Below, piece after piece: positions 36,110 through 45,838 of a stretch of DNA of 64,000 nucleotides. Origin of the DNA: Betaproteobacteria bacterium (lineage in GTDB: Bacteria; Pseudomonadota; Gammaproteobacteria; Burkholderiales; Rhodocyclaceae). The position numbers and the translations under genes are program-made. The stretch covers positions 62,001 to 126,000 of the forward strand of contig JAHRYN010000002.1 of NCBI GenBank assembly GCA_020621405.1. Reading direction: 5' to 3'. Every line of letters starts with the position of its first letter. Position 1 is the stretch's first letter. The notes under the pieces were generated by a model. The model saw only the letters and a list, made by a program, of their open reading frames with translations, was not told the origin of the DNA and did not search any database.

Positions 36110-36928
36110 TCAGCAAGACAGGCGCCGGTGGCCCAGAGCCGGAAGATTCTGCCTCACTTCGACCAGATAGTCCTCGTTCATATCGCCTACGACCACGCCC
36201 GGTCCGCGCGCCAGCCGGTTGATGACATGACCCCACGGGTCGATCAGCATGGAATCGCCCCAGGTGCGCCGGCCCGACGGATGTACGCCACCCTGCGCCG
36301 AAGCCAGCACATAGCACTGGTTCTCGACCGCACGCGCGCGCAGCAGCAGTTCCCAGTGCGCACGACCGGTCGTTTCGGTGAAGGCCGCACCGAGCACCAG
36401 CAACCGCAGATCGCCCAGCGCACGGAAAAACTCCGGAAAGCGCAGGTCGTAGCAGATCGACAGTCCGACCCGCCCGAATGGCGTATCCAGCGCGACCGGC
36501 TCGCTGCCCGCCTCGATGGTGCGCGCCTCGTCGTAGTTCTCGGCGCCGCGCGCGAAGGCGAACAGGTGGATCTTGTCGTAGCGCGCGACCTGCGCGCCAT
36601 CCGGACCGTAGGCCAGACAGGTGTTGCGCACCTTGTCCGGCGCATCGGCCAGCAACGGCACCGACCCGCCGATCAGCCAGATGCCGTGACGGCGCGCGCA
36701 ACCAGCCAGGAAACGCTGTATCGGGCCTTCGCCCTCGGCTTCGCGGATGGCGTACTTATCCGACTCGTCGGCCGAGATCAGCGGAAAATATTCCGGCAGC
36801 GCCACCAGCTTCGCCCCCTGCCTGGCCGCCTCCGCAATCCAGTGGGCGGCTTCGTTCAGGTTTTCGTCGACCTTCGGCCCGGACACCATCTGCACCGCCG
36901 CGACGCGTGTCATCAATGGAGTGTTCAT
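36110..36928 (-). CDS. Carbon-nitrogen hydrolase (Nit1-like amidase)
   Basis: A 272-residue nitrilase-superfamily enzyme. The catalytic triad is visible: Glu in LVALPEYFPLI (about residue 45), Lys in RYDKIHLFAFARG (about 115) and Cys in VGLSICYDLRFPEFFRAL (about 158). The sequence is closest to the Nit1 branch that repairs deaminated glutathione by amide hydrolysis, but that substrate is inference. It lies between yhdP (48 bases upstream) and the FeeM-like gene on the same strand. Confidence 0.9.
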   Translation of the reverse strand: MNTPLMTRVAAVQMVSGPKVDENLNEAAHWIAEAARQGAKLVALPEYFPLISADESDKYAIREAEGEGPIQRFLAGCARRHGIWLIGGSVPLLADAPDKVRNTCLAYGPDGAQVARYDKIHLFAFARGAENYDEARTIEAGSEPVALDTPFGRVGLSICYDLRFPEFFRALGDLRLLVLGAAFTETTGRAHWELLLRARAVENQCYVLASAQGGVHPSGRRTWGDSMLIDPWGHVINRLARGPGVVVGDMNEDYLVEVRQNLPALGHRRLSC

Positions 36929-36976
36929 GCGCAGCCTTTCAGTTTGATGACGGGACGCAGACCGCGACCGACCACA

Positions 36977-39900
36977 CTAGTTTCGCGGCACCAGAGGCAA
37001 CAGCGGCTGCTCGGCGGCCAGCTTGGCCACCACCGGGTCGTCCCACGATCCGGTCACCGCATAGCGGAAGGCGAATATCTGCCCCAGCGGATCGCGGAAT
37101 GCCTTCTGCGCCAGATAGGTCGCCACACCGACCGCCGGATTGGCGATCAGCACGCCGACCGACAGACTGTCGCTGAGCGCCGGTTGCACCAGTACGGTCA
37201 GGTTCTGCGTCTCGGCCGCGATATCGGCACTGCCGGTGATCAGCACGCGTGCCGCCGGTCCGGCCAGTTCGAAATCCTCTGTTTTCATGATGCCACGCTC
37301 GACCGCGACATTGCCCTCGATCAGGTCAAAGGCGAAGCCTTCGCTGAACACATCGCGAAAATCCAGCGTGATGCGCTTCGGCAGCGACTGCAGACTGAGG
37401 ATGCCGAGCAGCCGCCCGGCGCCCGGATTGATCTTGCTGAACTGGCCGTTGGTGGCTTTCAGCTTGAACGTGCCGGACAGCGACGGATAATCGATCGACA
37501 ACGGACTGCCCTGCCAGCGCAGCGTGCCCTGCATGCCGGCAGTGCCGCGGCGCAGCGCACCGGCATGTCCGAGACGGTCGAGCAGCTTGCCGGCATCGGC
37601 GGTATCGATCGAGAAGTCCAGCCTCGTCTCACGCGTACTGCGCGGCCCGGCCACCGTCCGGCCCCAGGAACCGGTGGCGACGAAGCCGCCTTCCGGCATG
37701 GTCAGCGCGAGCCTGTCGATCAGCCACGCGCGCCGCTCGTTGCTGGCCTGCAGTTCCAGCTTGCCCAGCGACTTGCCGTCGAGCACGAAACGGTCGGCTT
37801 CGATGTCGAGCGCGGGCAGTTCGTCGAGCTTGTCGGCCGCATCGCTGCCCGACGCGTCGGCGCTGTCGCCGCCGTCGGTGCTGATCAGCAACTGCTCGAA
37901 GCGCGCCTGCACGCGTCCCTTGCCCAGGGCATTCCAGTTGACGCGCCCACGCGCCTGGGTACTCGCCAGATCGATGTCCCAGGCGTCGCCGCGGCGCTGT
38001 GCGTCGATCCTGACCGCATCCAGCCGGTTGCCCGCCAGGCGGGTACTTTTTGCGTCGATCTTCACCCGGCTGACCGGCGACGGCGACTCGGACGAGGCGC
38101 CGGCCGACGACGGCGGTGCGAAAGCGCGGCGCAACGCGTCGATGTCCAGCACGTCGGCGCGCATCGCCAGCGCGATGCCCTGGTCGGGCATCGCCGGCTG
38201 CTGCGGCAGGCCAACGGTGCCGCGTTCGACCACCCAGCCGGCCGGCGTCGCGCGGCGCACGATGTCGGCGCTGCCCATGTTTCCGGCGGTGACATGCAGC
38301 AGTTCGTGCTCAGGACCGATGACCGGCAGGCCGCGTCGGACCGATTCCTTTGCCTCCAGGCTACCGATGCGCTCGACCCTGACCATCAGCGCCTCGCCCG
38401 CCGCCTTGTTCAACGGCACCGGGAGCGTCGAGGCAACCTGCGCCAGATCGGCTTCCAGCGTCATTTCGGAACCGCTCTTGCGCACCCCCAGCTTCGCCTG
38501 CCAGCCGGCGATGCCGGACAGCGCGCCCAGCCAGGGCTGCGGGAACTGGCTGCGCAGCGCCTCCATCGAGGCGCGGCCGCGCGCGCTGACGTTGACCACG
38601 CCGCCGCCGCCGCTGGCGACATCCAGCGTCATCGGAAACCCGAGTGCGCTCGCCTGTCCGCCACGGATGGTCAGCGAATTTTCGGTAAACGATATCTTGC
38701 CGCCCGCTTCGGTCAGCGGCGGCAGCACCGGATCGATGGTCAGGCGATTGCCGGTGAAGGTGTAATCGCCGGCAATCTTCGCGTCCTTCGAATGGCGCAG
38801 CGGAATGTTCAGCGAAATTGTCAGCTTGCCGTTGCCCTCGGCGCGCATGCCGGTGGTGAAATGGTCGATGCGCTCGGCCACCGGGCTGGCATCGATGTAG
38901 CGCAGAAATTCCGCCGAAGCACCGCTGGTCGAGCCGCGCACCAGCAGGTTTTCCTCCGCCGCCTCGAGATCGGGGATTTCGGCGGTGGTCGGGCCGAGCC
39001 GGGTATCGAGGATGCGTCCGTCGCGCGAGGTGATCAGCATGCGGTTGCCCTCGAACAGCAGATCGGCGCGCAGCGCGGTCAGCGGCGGCCAGGCATCGCC
39101 GAAGGCGACCGTCACGTCTTCCGCCTTCACCTTGACCTGGAAGATGCCGGGCTGACCACGAACATAGGGAAAGTCGTCCAGCTTGCCGCGCAGTTTCAGC
39201 GTCGCCTCGGGCGAACTGCCGGCCACCAGCGCGCCATGAATCCAGTCGCGCGTGTCGGCACCGATGGTCATCGGAATGTAGCGCCAGATCGAACGCGCAT
39301 CGGTGCGCAGCAGCCGGCCTTCGAGATCGATCTCGCCGGCACCGGCACTGGCCGTCCGGTAGCGGCCATGGAAGTCGCCTTCGGTATCCGAATTCTGGAA
39401 GGTGATCGATTCGAGCACGATATCGGTCGCACCGTCGCGCCGGGCCCAGCCGGCCGTTGCCTTGAACCGGGCGAACGCGATCTGCGGTTCGGTGAACACG
39501 CGCGGCAGGTCGAACACCAGACCCGGTGCGTCGATGATCACGCTGCCGCGTGCGTCGCTGCCTTCGATGCGGCCGCTCAGGCCGGCCACGCCGGGCAGGT
39601 CGCCGTCGGCGCTCACCCCGACACGGTCCAGCCGGACACTGAGCCGGAACGCATCGGGCGCCGACAGCGCGCCGGTCCAGCCGGCGTCCAGTTCGTTCAG
39701 CCAGCCGTTCGGTGCGTGCCGCTGCAGGCGGCCACGCAGCGCTTCGGGCAGCGGTATGTAGGCGGACAGACGGGTCAGCGCCTCGAGATCCAGCGTGCTG
39801 GCCGACAGGTCGCCCTGCTCCGGGCGGCCGTCGAGCGCCGCCTGCCATTTCACGTCCAGGCTGGTCGGCTGCACCCGCACGCCGCTGCGCGTGACCAGCT

Positions 39901-40915
39901 GCAGCTGACGCGCGCTGGCCTTGACCTGGGTGCGGCTCAGGTGTTCGGCCGTGATGCGGCCGGACAGGCTGACCAGTTCCAGCCGGGGCAGGTCGGGTGC
40001 CAGACGCAGCTGCACGTCGGCCAGCGCCAGTTCGCCGGTGACCTCGGTCAGTGCCGCACCGTCGAAGCGGGCCCACGCCCGTACCGCACCCCGGCCCTGC
40101 GGCAGTTCCACCGGATAGTCGATCCAGGCCTGCCACACCGCCATGTCCGCCCCTTCGAGCGACACGAACAGCTCGCCGGACGCAGTCGTCAGGTCCGCTC
40201 GATCAGGCAGGTGCACGTCGCCGCGCAGATCCAGCCGCTGCGCCAATTCTCTCGGCGGCTGGGCCGACAGGCCGAACTGATGGTCGTGGCCAGAGTTGTC
40301 GAGGCGCAGATTGACTTGCGACAGCTGCAGCGGCGGCGCCGCGGCGCGAAGGTCGTCACGCCACTCGAGGCTCGCGTCGCGGATGTTGATCTGCCCCTGG
40401 GACAGCAGCCAGCGCATGAAACCGCCCTGCTGGCCGTCCTGCTGCAATGCCAGTCCGGCCACGTGCAGCACGCCTGCCGCGTCGCGCCGGACCTGCAGTT
40501 CCGGGCCGTTGATGTCCAGCCGGTGCAGATGCAGGCGGCCGCGCACCAGCGACGAGAAACCGAGCGCGGCATCGACCTGCTCCAGCCGCAGCGCCGGCTG
40601 GCCGGCGGCATCGAGCAGGGTCAGGCCGCGCAGCGCCAGATGCGGATGCAGCCCCGTCCAGTCGGCGCTCAACGCGTCGATGCGGACCTGACGTTCCAGC
40701 GCCTCGCCCAGCGCACGCTCGATCTGCGGCCGGTAGCTGTCGACCCGCGGCAGCAGGAACTGGCGCGCGCCCAGCACCAGACAGGCACACGCGACATAGA
40801 CGATCAGTCCCCAGCCGAGCGCGCGGCTGGCCATCCTGCGCCACCGCGGTCGACTGACTCCGGGCGGGCCGGGCCGGGCCTGCGGGGCGATTTCTGCGGA
40901 GGAGTAGTCGGACAA
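36977..40915 (-). CDS. yhdP: YhdP family envelope lipid-transfer protein
   Basis: A 1312-residue protein with a single N-terminal membrane helix (about residues 30-50) followed by a very long periplasmic region of AsmA/DUF3971-like beta-strand repeats; the family is usually 1,250-1,300 residues. It ends in a conserved C-terminal segment with LGVLIANPAVGVATYLAQKAFRDPLGQ. YhdP and its paralogues TamB and YdbH are bridge-like proteins that move phospholipids from the inner to the outer membrane. The ATG at 40915 precedes the basic leader. It is probably the first gene of the yhdP-nit-feeM-like-tldD run. The long opposite-strand open frame here is only a codon-bias shadow. Confidence 0.9.
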   Translation of the reverse strand: MSDYSSAEIAPQARPGPPGVSRPRWRRMASRALGWGLIVYVACACLVLGARQFLLPRVDSYRPQIERALGEALERQVRIDALSADWTGLHPHLALRGLTLLDAAGQPALRLEQVDAALGFSSLVRGRLHLHRLDINGPELQVRRDAAGVLHVAGLALQQDGQQGGFMRWLLSQGQINIRDASLEWRDDLRAAAPPLQLSQVNLRLDNSGHDHQFGLSAQPPRELAQRLDLRGDVHLPDRADLTTASGELFVSLEGADMAVWQAWIDYPVELPQGRGAVRAWARFDGAALTEVTGELALADVQLRLAPDLPRLELVSLSGRITAEHLSRTQVKASARQLQLVTRSGVRVQPTSLDVKWQAALDGRPEQGDLSASTLDLEALTRLSAYIPLPEALRGRLQRHAPNGWLNELDAGWTGALSAPDAFRLSVRLDRVGVSADGDLPGVAGLSGRIEGSDARGSVIIDAPGLVFDLPRVFTEPQIAFARFKATAGWARRDGATDIVLESITFQNSDTEGDFHGRYRTASAGAGEIDLEGRLLRTDARSIWRYIPMTIGADTRDWIHGALVAGSSPEATLKLRGKLDDFPYVRGQPGIFQVKVKAEDVTVAFGDAWPPLTALRADLLFEGNRMLITSRDGRILDTRLGPTTAEIPDLEAAEENLLVRGSTSGASAEFLRYIDASPVAERIDHFTTGMRAEGNGKLTISLNIPLRHSKDAKIAGDYTFTGNRLTIDPVLPPLTEAGGKISFTENSLTIRGGQASALGFPMTLDVASGGGGVVNVSARGRASMEALRSQFPQPWLGALSGIAGWQAKLGVRKSGSEMTLEADLAQVASTLPVPLNKAAGEALMVRVERIGSLEAKESVRRGLPVIGPEHELLHVTAGNMGSADIVRRATPAGWVVERGTVGLPQQPAMPDQGIALAMRADVLDIDALRRAFAPPSSAGASSESPSPVSRVKIDAKSTRLAGNRLDAVRIDAQRRGDAWDIDLASTQARGRVNWNALGKGRVQARFEQLLISTDGGDSADASGSDAADKLDELPALDIEADRFVLDGKSLGKLELQASNERRAWLIDRLALTMPEGGFVATGSWGRTVAGPRSTRETRLDFSIDTADAGKLLDRLGHAGALRRGTAGMQGTLRWQGSPLSIDYPSLSGTFKLKATNGQFSKINPGAGRLLGILSLQSLPKRITLDFRDVFSEGFAFDLIEGNVAVERGIMKTEDFELAGPAARVLITGSADIAAETQNLTVLVQPALSDSLSVGVLIANPAVGVATYLAQKAFRDPLGQIFAFRYAVTGSWDDPVVAKLAAEQPLLPLVPRN

Positions 40916-41131
40916 GATCTATGCGTGCAATCAAGAACTGCCTGACTGCGTATGTGGGACGATGACGGAGTTTACCTGCAACGCAGCACGGATCGTGCTT
41001 TGTAAGGGTCTGTTAACCTTTAATCGTGGAGCGTATTTGAAAGAGGTCCGCCGACCCGCGACAGGACTTGCATTCGCGCGGCCCGGCGGGTTCCCGGATA
41101 ATCACCGCCCCGCAAGAAAGAAAAAGCCGCC

Positions 41132-43855
41132 ATGGATGCCTCCGCCGCCATTGAACATGCCTGCCGCCACAGCCGCTATCTGACCCGTCTGCTTGCCGCG
41201 CGCCCGGAAACGGCCGAGGCGCTGGCGACCACGCTGCAGGCGCATGCAAGCGCCGCCGTGCTCGAGGAGTGGCTGTCCGAGACGCCGTTCGACCAGGGCG
41301 ACGAGGCGGCGCTGAAATCGGCTCTGCGCCGGCTGCGCGCCCGCACGATGGCTCACCTGATCGTGCGCGACCTGAACGGGCTGGCGGATCTGGACGAAGT
41401 GACCGAAGGCATGACGCTGCTGGCCGAACTGACCGCGCGCGTCGCCGCCGATCAGGCCCGCACCGCGCTGGTGGAGCGCTTCGGCGAGCCGCGCGGCGAA
41501 ACCGACAACGCGGTACAACCCTTCATCTGCATCGGCATGGGCAAGCTGGGCGGGCGCGAACTCAACGTCAGTTCCGACGTCGACTTCATCTTCATCTACC
41601 CGGAAGCTGGCGAAACGGACGGCGAAACGCCGACCGGTCCGGGCAAGCGCATCGACAACTTCGACTTCTTCAACCGGCTCGGCCGCAAGGTGATCGAACT
41701 GCTGGCGGAAGTCACCGCTGACGGCTTCGTATTCCGCGTCGACATGCGGCTGCGCCCGAACGGCGACTCCGGCCCGCTGGCGGCCAGCTTCGACATGCTG
41801 GAAAACTACTTCGTCACCCAGGGCCGTGAATGGGAGCGCTACGCCTGGATCAAGGCACGCGCGCTGACCGGCGGCCGGCACGACGAGCTGGAAGCGCTGC
41901 GCAAGCCCTTCGTGTTCCGCAAATACCTCGATTTCGGCGCCATCAACGCGATGCGCGACCTGCACGCGCAGATCCGCCGCGAAGTGGCACGCCGCGACAT
42001 GGCCGACAACATCAAGCTCGGGCCGGGCGGCATCCGCGAGATCGAATTCATCGCCCAGGTGTTCCAGCTGATCCGCGGCGGCCGCGAAAGCGCATTGCAG
42101 ATCCGGCCGACGCAGAAGGTGCTCGACCGGCTGGAAATGCGCGGCGTGCTGACCACCGAAACGGTCGGACAGCTACAGTCCGCTTATGTATTTCTCCGCC
42201 GGCTGGAACACCGGCTGCAGTACGTCGAGGATGCGCAGACGCACAAGCTGCCGGGCAGCGCCGAGGACCAGGCGCTGATCGCCTCGGCCATGGGATTCGA
42301 CGACTACCCCACCCTGCTGGCAGAACTGGACCGCCATCGCGGCCATGTCAGCCGCCATTTCGAGGCGGTGTTCGGCGCCCAGGAGGCGGACGCCCCGAAA
42401 CCGCGCGCCATCTGGCAGGACGCCGAGCGGACCGACGAATGCCACAGCGCACTGTCCGGCATGGGCTTCACCGACGCCGAGGACCTGGCGCACCGGCTGG
42501 CCGCATTCAAGTCGGGCAGCCGCTACCGGCAGTTGCCGGACAAGTCGCGCACCCGCGTCGATGTGCTGGTACCCAAGCTGCTCGACGCCTGCGCCGGCAC
42601 GCCGAACCCGACCGCCACCGCGCTGCGCGGACTGGACCTGCTCGAATCGATCAGCCGGCGTGCCGCCTATCTGGCGCTGCTGGCCGAGTTTCCGCAGGCT
42701 CTGGGCCAGGTCGCACGGCTGATCGGCGCATCGAGCTGGGCGGCCGGCTATCTGGTGCGTCACCCGATACTGCTGGACGAACTGCTCGACGCCCGGCTGC
42801 TGACGGCCGAACCCGACTGGCCGGCGTTCGAGACCGCGCTGCGCGCGCAGCTCGAGGAACTCGGCGATGACACCGAACGGCAGATGGACACCATGCGCGA
42901 CGCCCACCACGCCCAGGTGTTCCGGCTGCTGGCGCGCGACCTGGCCGGCGAGCTGTCGGTCGAGCACCTGTCGGACCACCTGTCGGCACTGGCCGACGTG
43001 ATGCTGCGCGTGACGCTGGACTACTGCTGGCGCAAGCTCAACCGGCGCCACTGCGAGGTGCCGCGCTTCGCCGTCATCGCCTACGGCAAGCTGGGCGGCA
43101 AGGAACTCGGCTATGCGTCCGATCTGGACGTGATCTTCCTGTTCGACGATCCGCACGAATCGGCGCCGGAAACCTACGCCCGGCTGGCGCAGCGCCTGCT
43201 CACCTGGCTGTCCAGCCACACCAGCGCCGGCATCCTGTTCGAGACCGACACGCGGTTGCGTCCGAACGGCGAATCCGGGCTGCTGGTCAGTTCGGTCGAA
43301 GCCTTCCGCGACTACCAGCAGAAATCCGCCTGGGTATGGGAACACCAGGCACTGACCCGCGCCCGCTTTTCGGCCGGCGATTCGGCAGTGGGCGAGCAGT
43401 TCGAGGCGATCCGCTGCGAGGTGCTGATGAGCCCGCGCGACATCGACACGCTGCGCCGCGAAGTGCTGGACATGCGGCACAAGATGCGCGACGGCCATTC
43501 CAACAAGTCGGCACTGTTCGACATCAAGCACGATGCAGGCGGTCTGATCGATCTGGAATTCGCCGTGCAGTATCTGGTACTGGCGTATTCGCACACCTAC
43601 CCGGAACTGACCGGCAACCTCGGCAACATCGCGCTGCTGCGCATCGCCGCGCAGGTCGGCCTGCTGCCGGCGCTCGACGCGGTCGCCGCCGGCAATGCCT
43701 ACCGCAGCCTGCGCCGGCTGCAGCACGGGCTGCGGCTGAACGACGCGCCCAAGGCCCGGGTGGCGCCGGAAGAAGTCACCGCCGAGCGCGCCGCGATCAG
43801 CGCCGTCTGGACCCGGCTGTTCGGCGAGGACGCGAACTCGCCGGGCCATGCATGA
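41132..43855 (+). CDS. glnE: Bifunctional glutamine synthetase adenylyltransferase/deadenylase
   Basis: A 907-residue protein with two duplicated nucleotidyltransferase domains. The N-terminal deadenylase site is GMGKLGGRELNVSSDVDFIFIY (about residue 135) and the C-terminal adenylyl transferase site is AYGKLGGKELGYASDLDVIFLFDD (about 650). Regulatory helical domains lie between and after. It switches glutamine synthetase off or on in response to PII/GlnB and glutamine. Slightly shorter than the E. coli enzyme (946). The ATG at 41132 has only weak SD support. It is followed closely by a small lipoprotein gene. Confidence 0.95.
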   Translation: MDASAAIEHACRHSRYLTRLLAARPETAEALATTLQAHASAAVLEEWLSETPFDQGDEAALKSALRRLRARTMAHLIVRDLNGLADLDEVTEGMTLLAELTARVAADQARTALVERFGEPRGETDNAVQPFICIGMGKLGGRELNVSSDVDFIFIYPEAGETDGETPTGPGKRIDNFDFFNRLGRKVIELLAEVTADGFVFRVDMRLRPNGDSGPLAASFDMLENYFVTQGREWERYAWIKARALTGGRHDELEALRKPFVFRKYLDFGAINAMRDLHAQIRREVARRDMADNIKLGPGGIREIEFIAQVFQLIRGGRESALQIRPTQKVLDRLEMRGVLTTETVGQLQSAYVFLRRLEHRLQYVEDAQTHKLPGSAEDQALIASAMGFDDYPTLLAELDRHRGHVSRHFEAVFGAQEADAPKPRAIWQDAERTDECHSALSGMGFTDAEDLAHRLAAFKSGSRYRQLPDKSRTRVDVLVPKLLDACAGTPNPTATALRGLDLLESISRRAAYLALLAEFPQALGQVARLIGASSWAAGYLVRHPILLDELLDARLLTAEPDWPAFETALRAQLEELGDDTERQMDTMRDAHHAQVFRLLARDLAGELSVEHLSDHLSALADVMLRVTLDYCWRKLNRRHCEVPRFAVIAYGKLGGKELGYASDLDVIFLFDDPHESAPETYARLAQRLLTWLSSHTSAGILFETDTRLRPNGESGLLVSSVEAFRDYQQKSAWVWEHQALTRARFSAGDSAVGEQFEAIRCEVLMSPRDIDTLRREVLDMRHKMRDGHSNKSALFDIKHDAGGLIDLEFAVQYLVLAYSHTYPELTGNLGNIALLRIAAQVGLLPALDAVAAGNAYRSLRRLQHGLRLNDAPKARVAPEEVTAERAAISAVWTRLFGEDANSPGHA

Positions 43856-43889
43856 CTCCAACTATCACTGGATGTACGGGAGACATCGC

Positions 43890-44273
43890 ATGCTGAACAC
43901 GGCAATCCGACAATGGCTGTTCGCCGGCGCGCTGGCGCTCGGCGTGGCCGGGTGTGTCAGTGCGCCGCCGCTGCCGCCGGCGCCGACCGTCGACGAGATC
44001 GTGCAGATGGCGAAGGACGGACTGACGCCGGACGACATCATCCGGCGCCTCGACGAAAGCCGCGCGCTCTACCCGCTGAAGGCATCCGAACTGGCGCGCC
44101 TGCACGAACAGGGCGTGCCGGACGAGGTGATCGACCACATGCAGCAGACGCTGATCGAGGCCGAACGTGCGCGCGAAGCCATGCGCGAGCGCGACCGGAT
44201 GTGGATGTACGGCTATCCGATGTATCCGGGCGGCTATCCCTGGGGCTACTGGCGCCATCCCTTCCCGCACTGA
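43890..44273 (+). CDS. Small lipoprotein with a Tyr/Pro/Trp-rich tail
   Basis: A 127-residue protein beginning with a lipoprotein signal peptide whose lipobox LGVAGC puts the acylated Cys at about residue 22. A short Pro-rich segment follows, then a helical part (EIVQMAKDGLTPDDIIRRLDESRA, about residues 35-60, and a second helix with LHEQGVPDEVIDHMQQT). It ends in a tail of Met, Tyr, Pro, Gly and Trp (about residues 108-127). The ATG at 43890 is preferred because of GGGAG 8 bases upstream; a start at 43848 would overlap glnE. I do not recognise the function; similar short lipoproteins occur widely in betaproteobacteria. Confidence 0.8.
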   Translation: MLNTAIRQWLFAGALALGVAGCVSAPPLPPAPTVDEIVQMAKDGLTPDDIIRRLDESRALYPLKASELARLHEQGVPDEVIDHMQQTLIEAERAREAMRERDRMWMYGYPMYPGGYPWGYWRHPFPH

Positions 44274-44289
44274 TCGCGCGCGCGGTCAG
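44270..44289. terminator. Convergent hairpin holding both stop codons
   Basis: CTGATCGC / GCGGTCAG forms an 8-bp stem (one G-T pair) around a GCGC loop. The plus-strand TGA (44271-44273) of the lipoprotein gene and the minus-strand stop (44286-44288) of the VIT gene are in the two arms. Likely a shared terminator. Confidence 0.55.
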
Positions 44290-45023
44290 CCCAGTCCGAC
44301 CCCGAACCAGGATCCGACCAGCGCGGTCAGCGCCATCGCCGCCGCACCCCAGAAGGTGACGCGCAGGGCGCCGCGCAGCACGGACGCGCCACCGATGCGT
44401 GCCGCCAGCGCTCCGAGCACCACCAGCGCCAGCAGCGACGAGGCGATCACCGTCTCCGACATGGCACCGGCCGGCGCCAGTACCACACTCAGCAGAGGTA
44501 CCGCCGCGCCGGCGGCGAACGCCGAGGCCGAGGCGGCGGCAGCCTGTACCGGCCGCGCCAGCCCCTCGACCGGTATGCCCAGTTCGTCGCGTGCGTGCGC
44601 GGCCAGCGCGTCATGCCGCATCAGCTGGCGCGACACCTCCGCCGCCAGTACCGGGTCAAGCCCGCGACCTTCGTAGATCGCAGCCAGTTCGGCGTGTTCG
44701 TGGCGCGGGTCGTTTGTCTGCTCGCGTCTTTCCTGCTCGATGTCCGCCTGTTCCGCGTCGGCCTGCGAACAGACCGAAACGTACTCTCCGGCAGCCATCG
44801 ACATCGCACCGGCGACCAGCCCGGCCACGCCGGTCAGCAGCACGACGGCGGGCGACGCCTGAGCTGCGGCCACGCCGGCGATCAGGCTGGCCGTCGACAC
44901 CACCCCGTCGTTCGCGCCCAGCACGGCGGCGCGCAACCAGCCGGTCGTCAGACTGCGATGCAGTTCTATCCGGGCCGCGCGCTTTCCTGCCTCACGGGCG
45001 GCATTCGGGTCTGCCTGGGTCAT
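44286..45023 (-). CDS. VIT1/CCC1-family Fe2+/Mn2+ transporter
   Basis: A 245-residue membrane protein of the vacuolar iron transporter family. The first helix begins LRAAVLGANDGVVSTASLIAGV (about residue 32), the family hallmark, and a GAMSMAAGEYVSVCSQADAE segment follows (about 72). A charged, Glu-rich cytoplasmic part (about 90-150) then precedes three hydrophobic helices. Proteins of this family export or store iron or manganese. The ATG at 45023 is chosen since it directly precedes the conserved domain; the frame upstream is non-homologous-looking. It is divergent from trhO, 73 bases away. Confidence 0.88.
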   Translation of the reverse strand: MTQADPNAAREAGKRAARIELHRSLTTGWLRAAVLGANDGVVSTASLIAGVAAAQASPAVVLLTGVAGLVAGAMSMAAGEYVSVCSQADAEQADIEQERREQTNDPRHEHAELAAIYEGRGLDPVLAAEVSRQLMRHDALAAHARDELGIPVEGLARPVQAAAASASAFAAGAAVPLLSVVLAPAGAMSETVIASSLLALVVLGALAARIGGASVLRGALRVTFWGAAAMALTALVGSWFGVGLG

Positions 45024-45096
45024 CGGTTTGCGTCCGGTCAAAAGTCCAGTATGGGGGCAAGGGTATACTCCGCGGCCCACCTGCCTGAAATTCCGC

Positions 45097-45822
45097 ATGC
45101 CCCGCTACGCCAATACCGCCGCCTACCGTTTCGTGCCGCTCGACGACCGCGACGTCCTGCGCACCCGCATCCAGGACGCGGCGCAGTCGCGCAATCTGCT
45201 GGGTACCGTGCTGCTCGCCACCGAAGGCATCAACATCTTCCTCGCCGGGCTCGAAACCGACCTGCGCGCCTTCTTCGACGAACTGCAGCAGGATGCGCGC
45301 TTCGCCGGGCTGGACGTCAAGTGGAGCTATTCGGACACACTGCCGTTCAAGCGGCTGCGCGTGCGGCTGAAAAAGGAGATCGTCACCGTCGGCGCACCGG
45401 ACTTCGATCTGAACGAGACGCCGGCGCCCTATCTGCCGCCGGCCGAACTGAAGCGCTGGTACGACGAAGGCCGCCCCTTCGTCATCCTCGACACGCGCAA
45501 CCGCTGGGAAATCGAACAGGGCAGCTTCGACAACGCCATCGATCCCGGCGTCGACAGCTTCGGCCAGTTTCCGGCCGCACTGGAAAAGTACGCCGACCTG
45601 AAGGACACGCCGGTGGTCACCTTCTGCACCGGCGGCATCCGCTGCGAAAAGGCCGCACCGCTGATGAAGCGTGCCGGTTTCAATCAGGTGTACCAGCTCG
45701 AAGGCGGCATCCTGCGCTACTTCGAGGAAATCGGCGGCGCCCACTGGCACGGCAACTGCGTCGTGTTCGACGACCGCGGCGCGCTGGCACCCGACCTCAG
45801 CCCGGCCCACCCCGGCGCCTGA
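45097..45822 (+). CDS. trhO: tRNA uridine-34 5-hydroxylase TrhO (rhodanese-like)
   Basis: A 241-residue protein with an N-terminal ferredoxin-like domain (ATEGINIFLAG, about residue 45) and a C-terminal rhodanese domain (LDTRNRWEIEQG). The active-site cysteine is in VTFCTGGIRCEKAAP (about residues 177-191). TrhO adds oxygen to uridine 34 of certain tRNAs on the way to 5-methoxyuridine derivatives. The ATG at 45097 starts the conserved YANTAAYRFVPL segment. It is convergent with the DUF808 gene; both stops are within one hairpin. Confidence 0.92.
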   Translation: MPRYANTAAYRFVPLDDRDVLRTRIQDAAQSRNLLGTVLLATEGINIFLAGLETDLRAFFDELQQDARFAGLDVKWSYSDTLPFKRLRVRLKKEIVTVGAPDFDLNETPAPYLPPAELKRWYDEGRPFVILDTRNRWEIEQGSFDNAIDPGVDSFGQFPAALEKYADLKDTPVVTFCTGGIRCEKAAPLMKRAGFNQVYQLEGGILRYFEEIGGAHWHGNCVVFDDRGALAPDLSPAHPGA

Positions 45823-45838
45823 CCCGCCCTCCGGTCAG
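45819..45838. terminator. Convergent hairpin holding both stop codons
   Basis: CTGACC / GGTCAG forms a 6-bp perfect stem with an 8-base C-rich loop. The trhO stop (TGA 45820-45822) and the DUF808 stop (complement 45835-45837) lie in opposite arms. Same design as the hairpin at 44270-44289. Confidence 0.5.

Noticed and set aside
36128-40945. A 1605-codon open frame on the plus strand opposite yhdP
   Set aside because: It is a shadow caused by GC-rich codon bias; it has no domain, is full of Arg/Gln/His runs, and the opposite strand encodes a recognisable protein.
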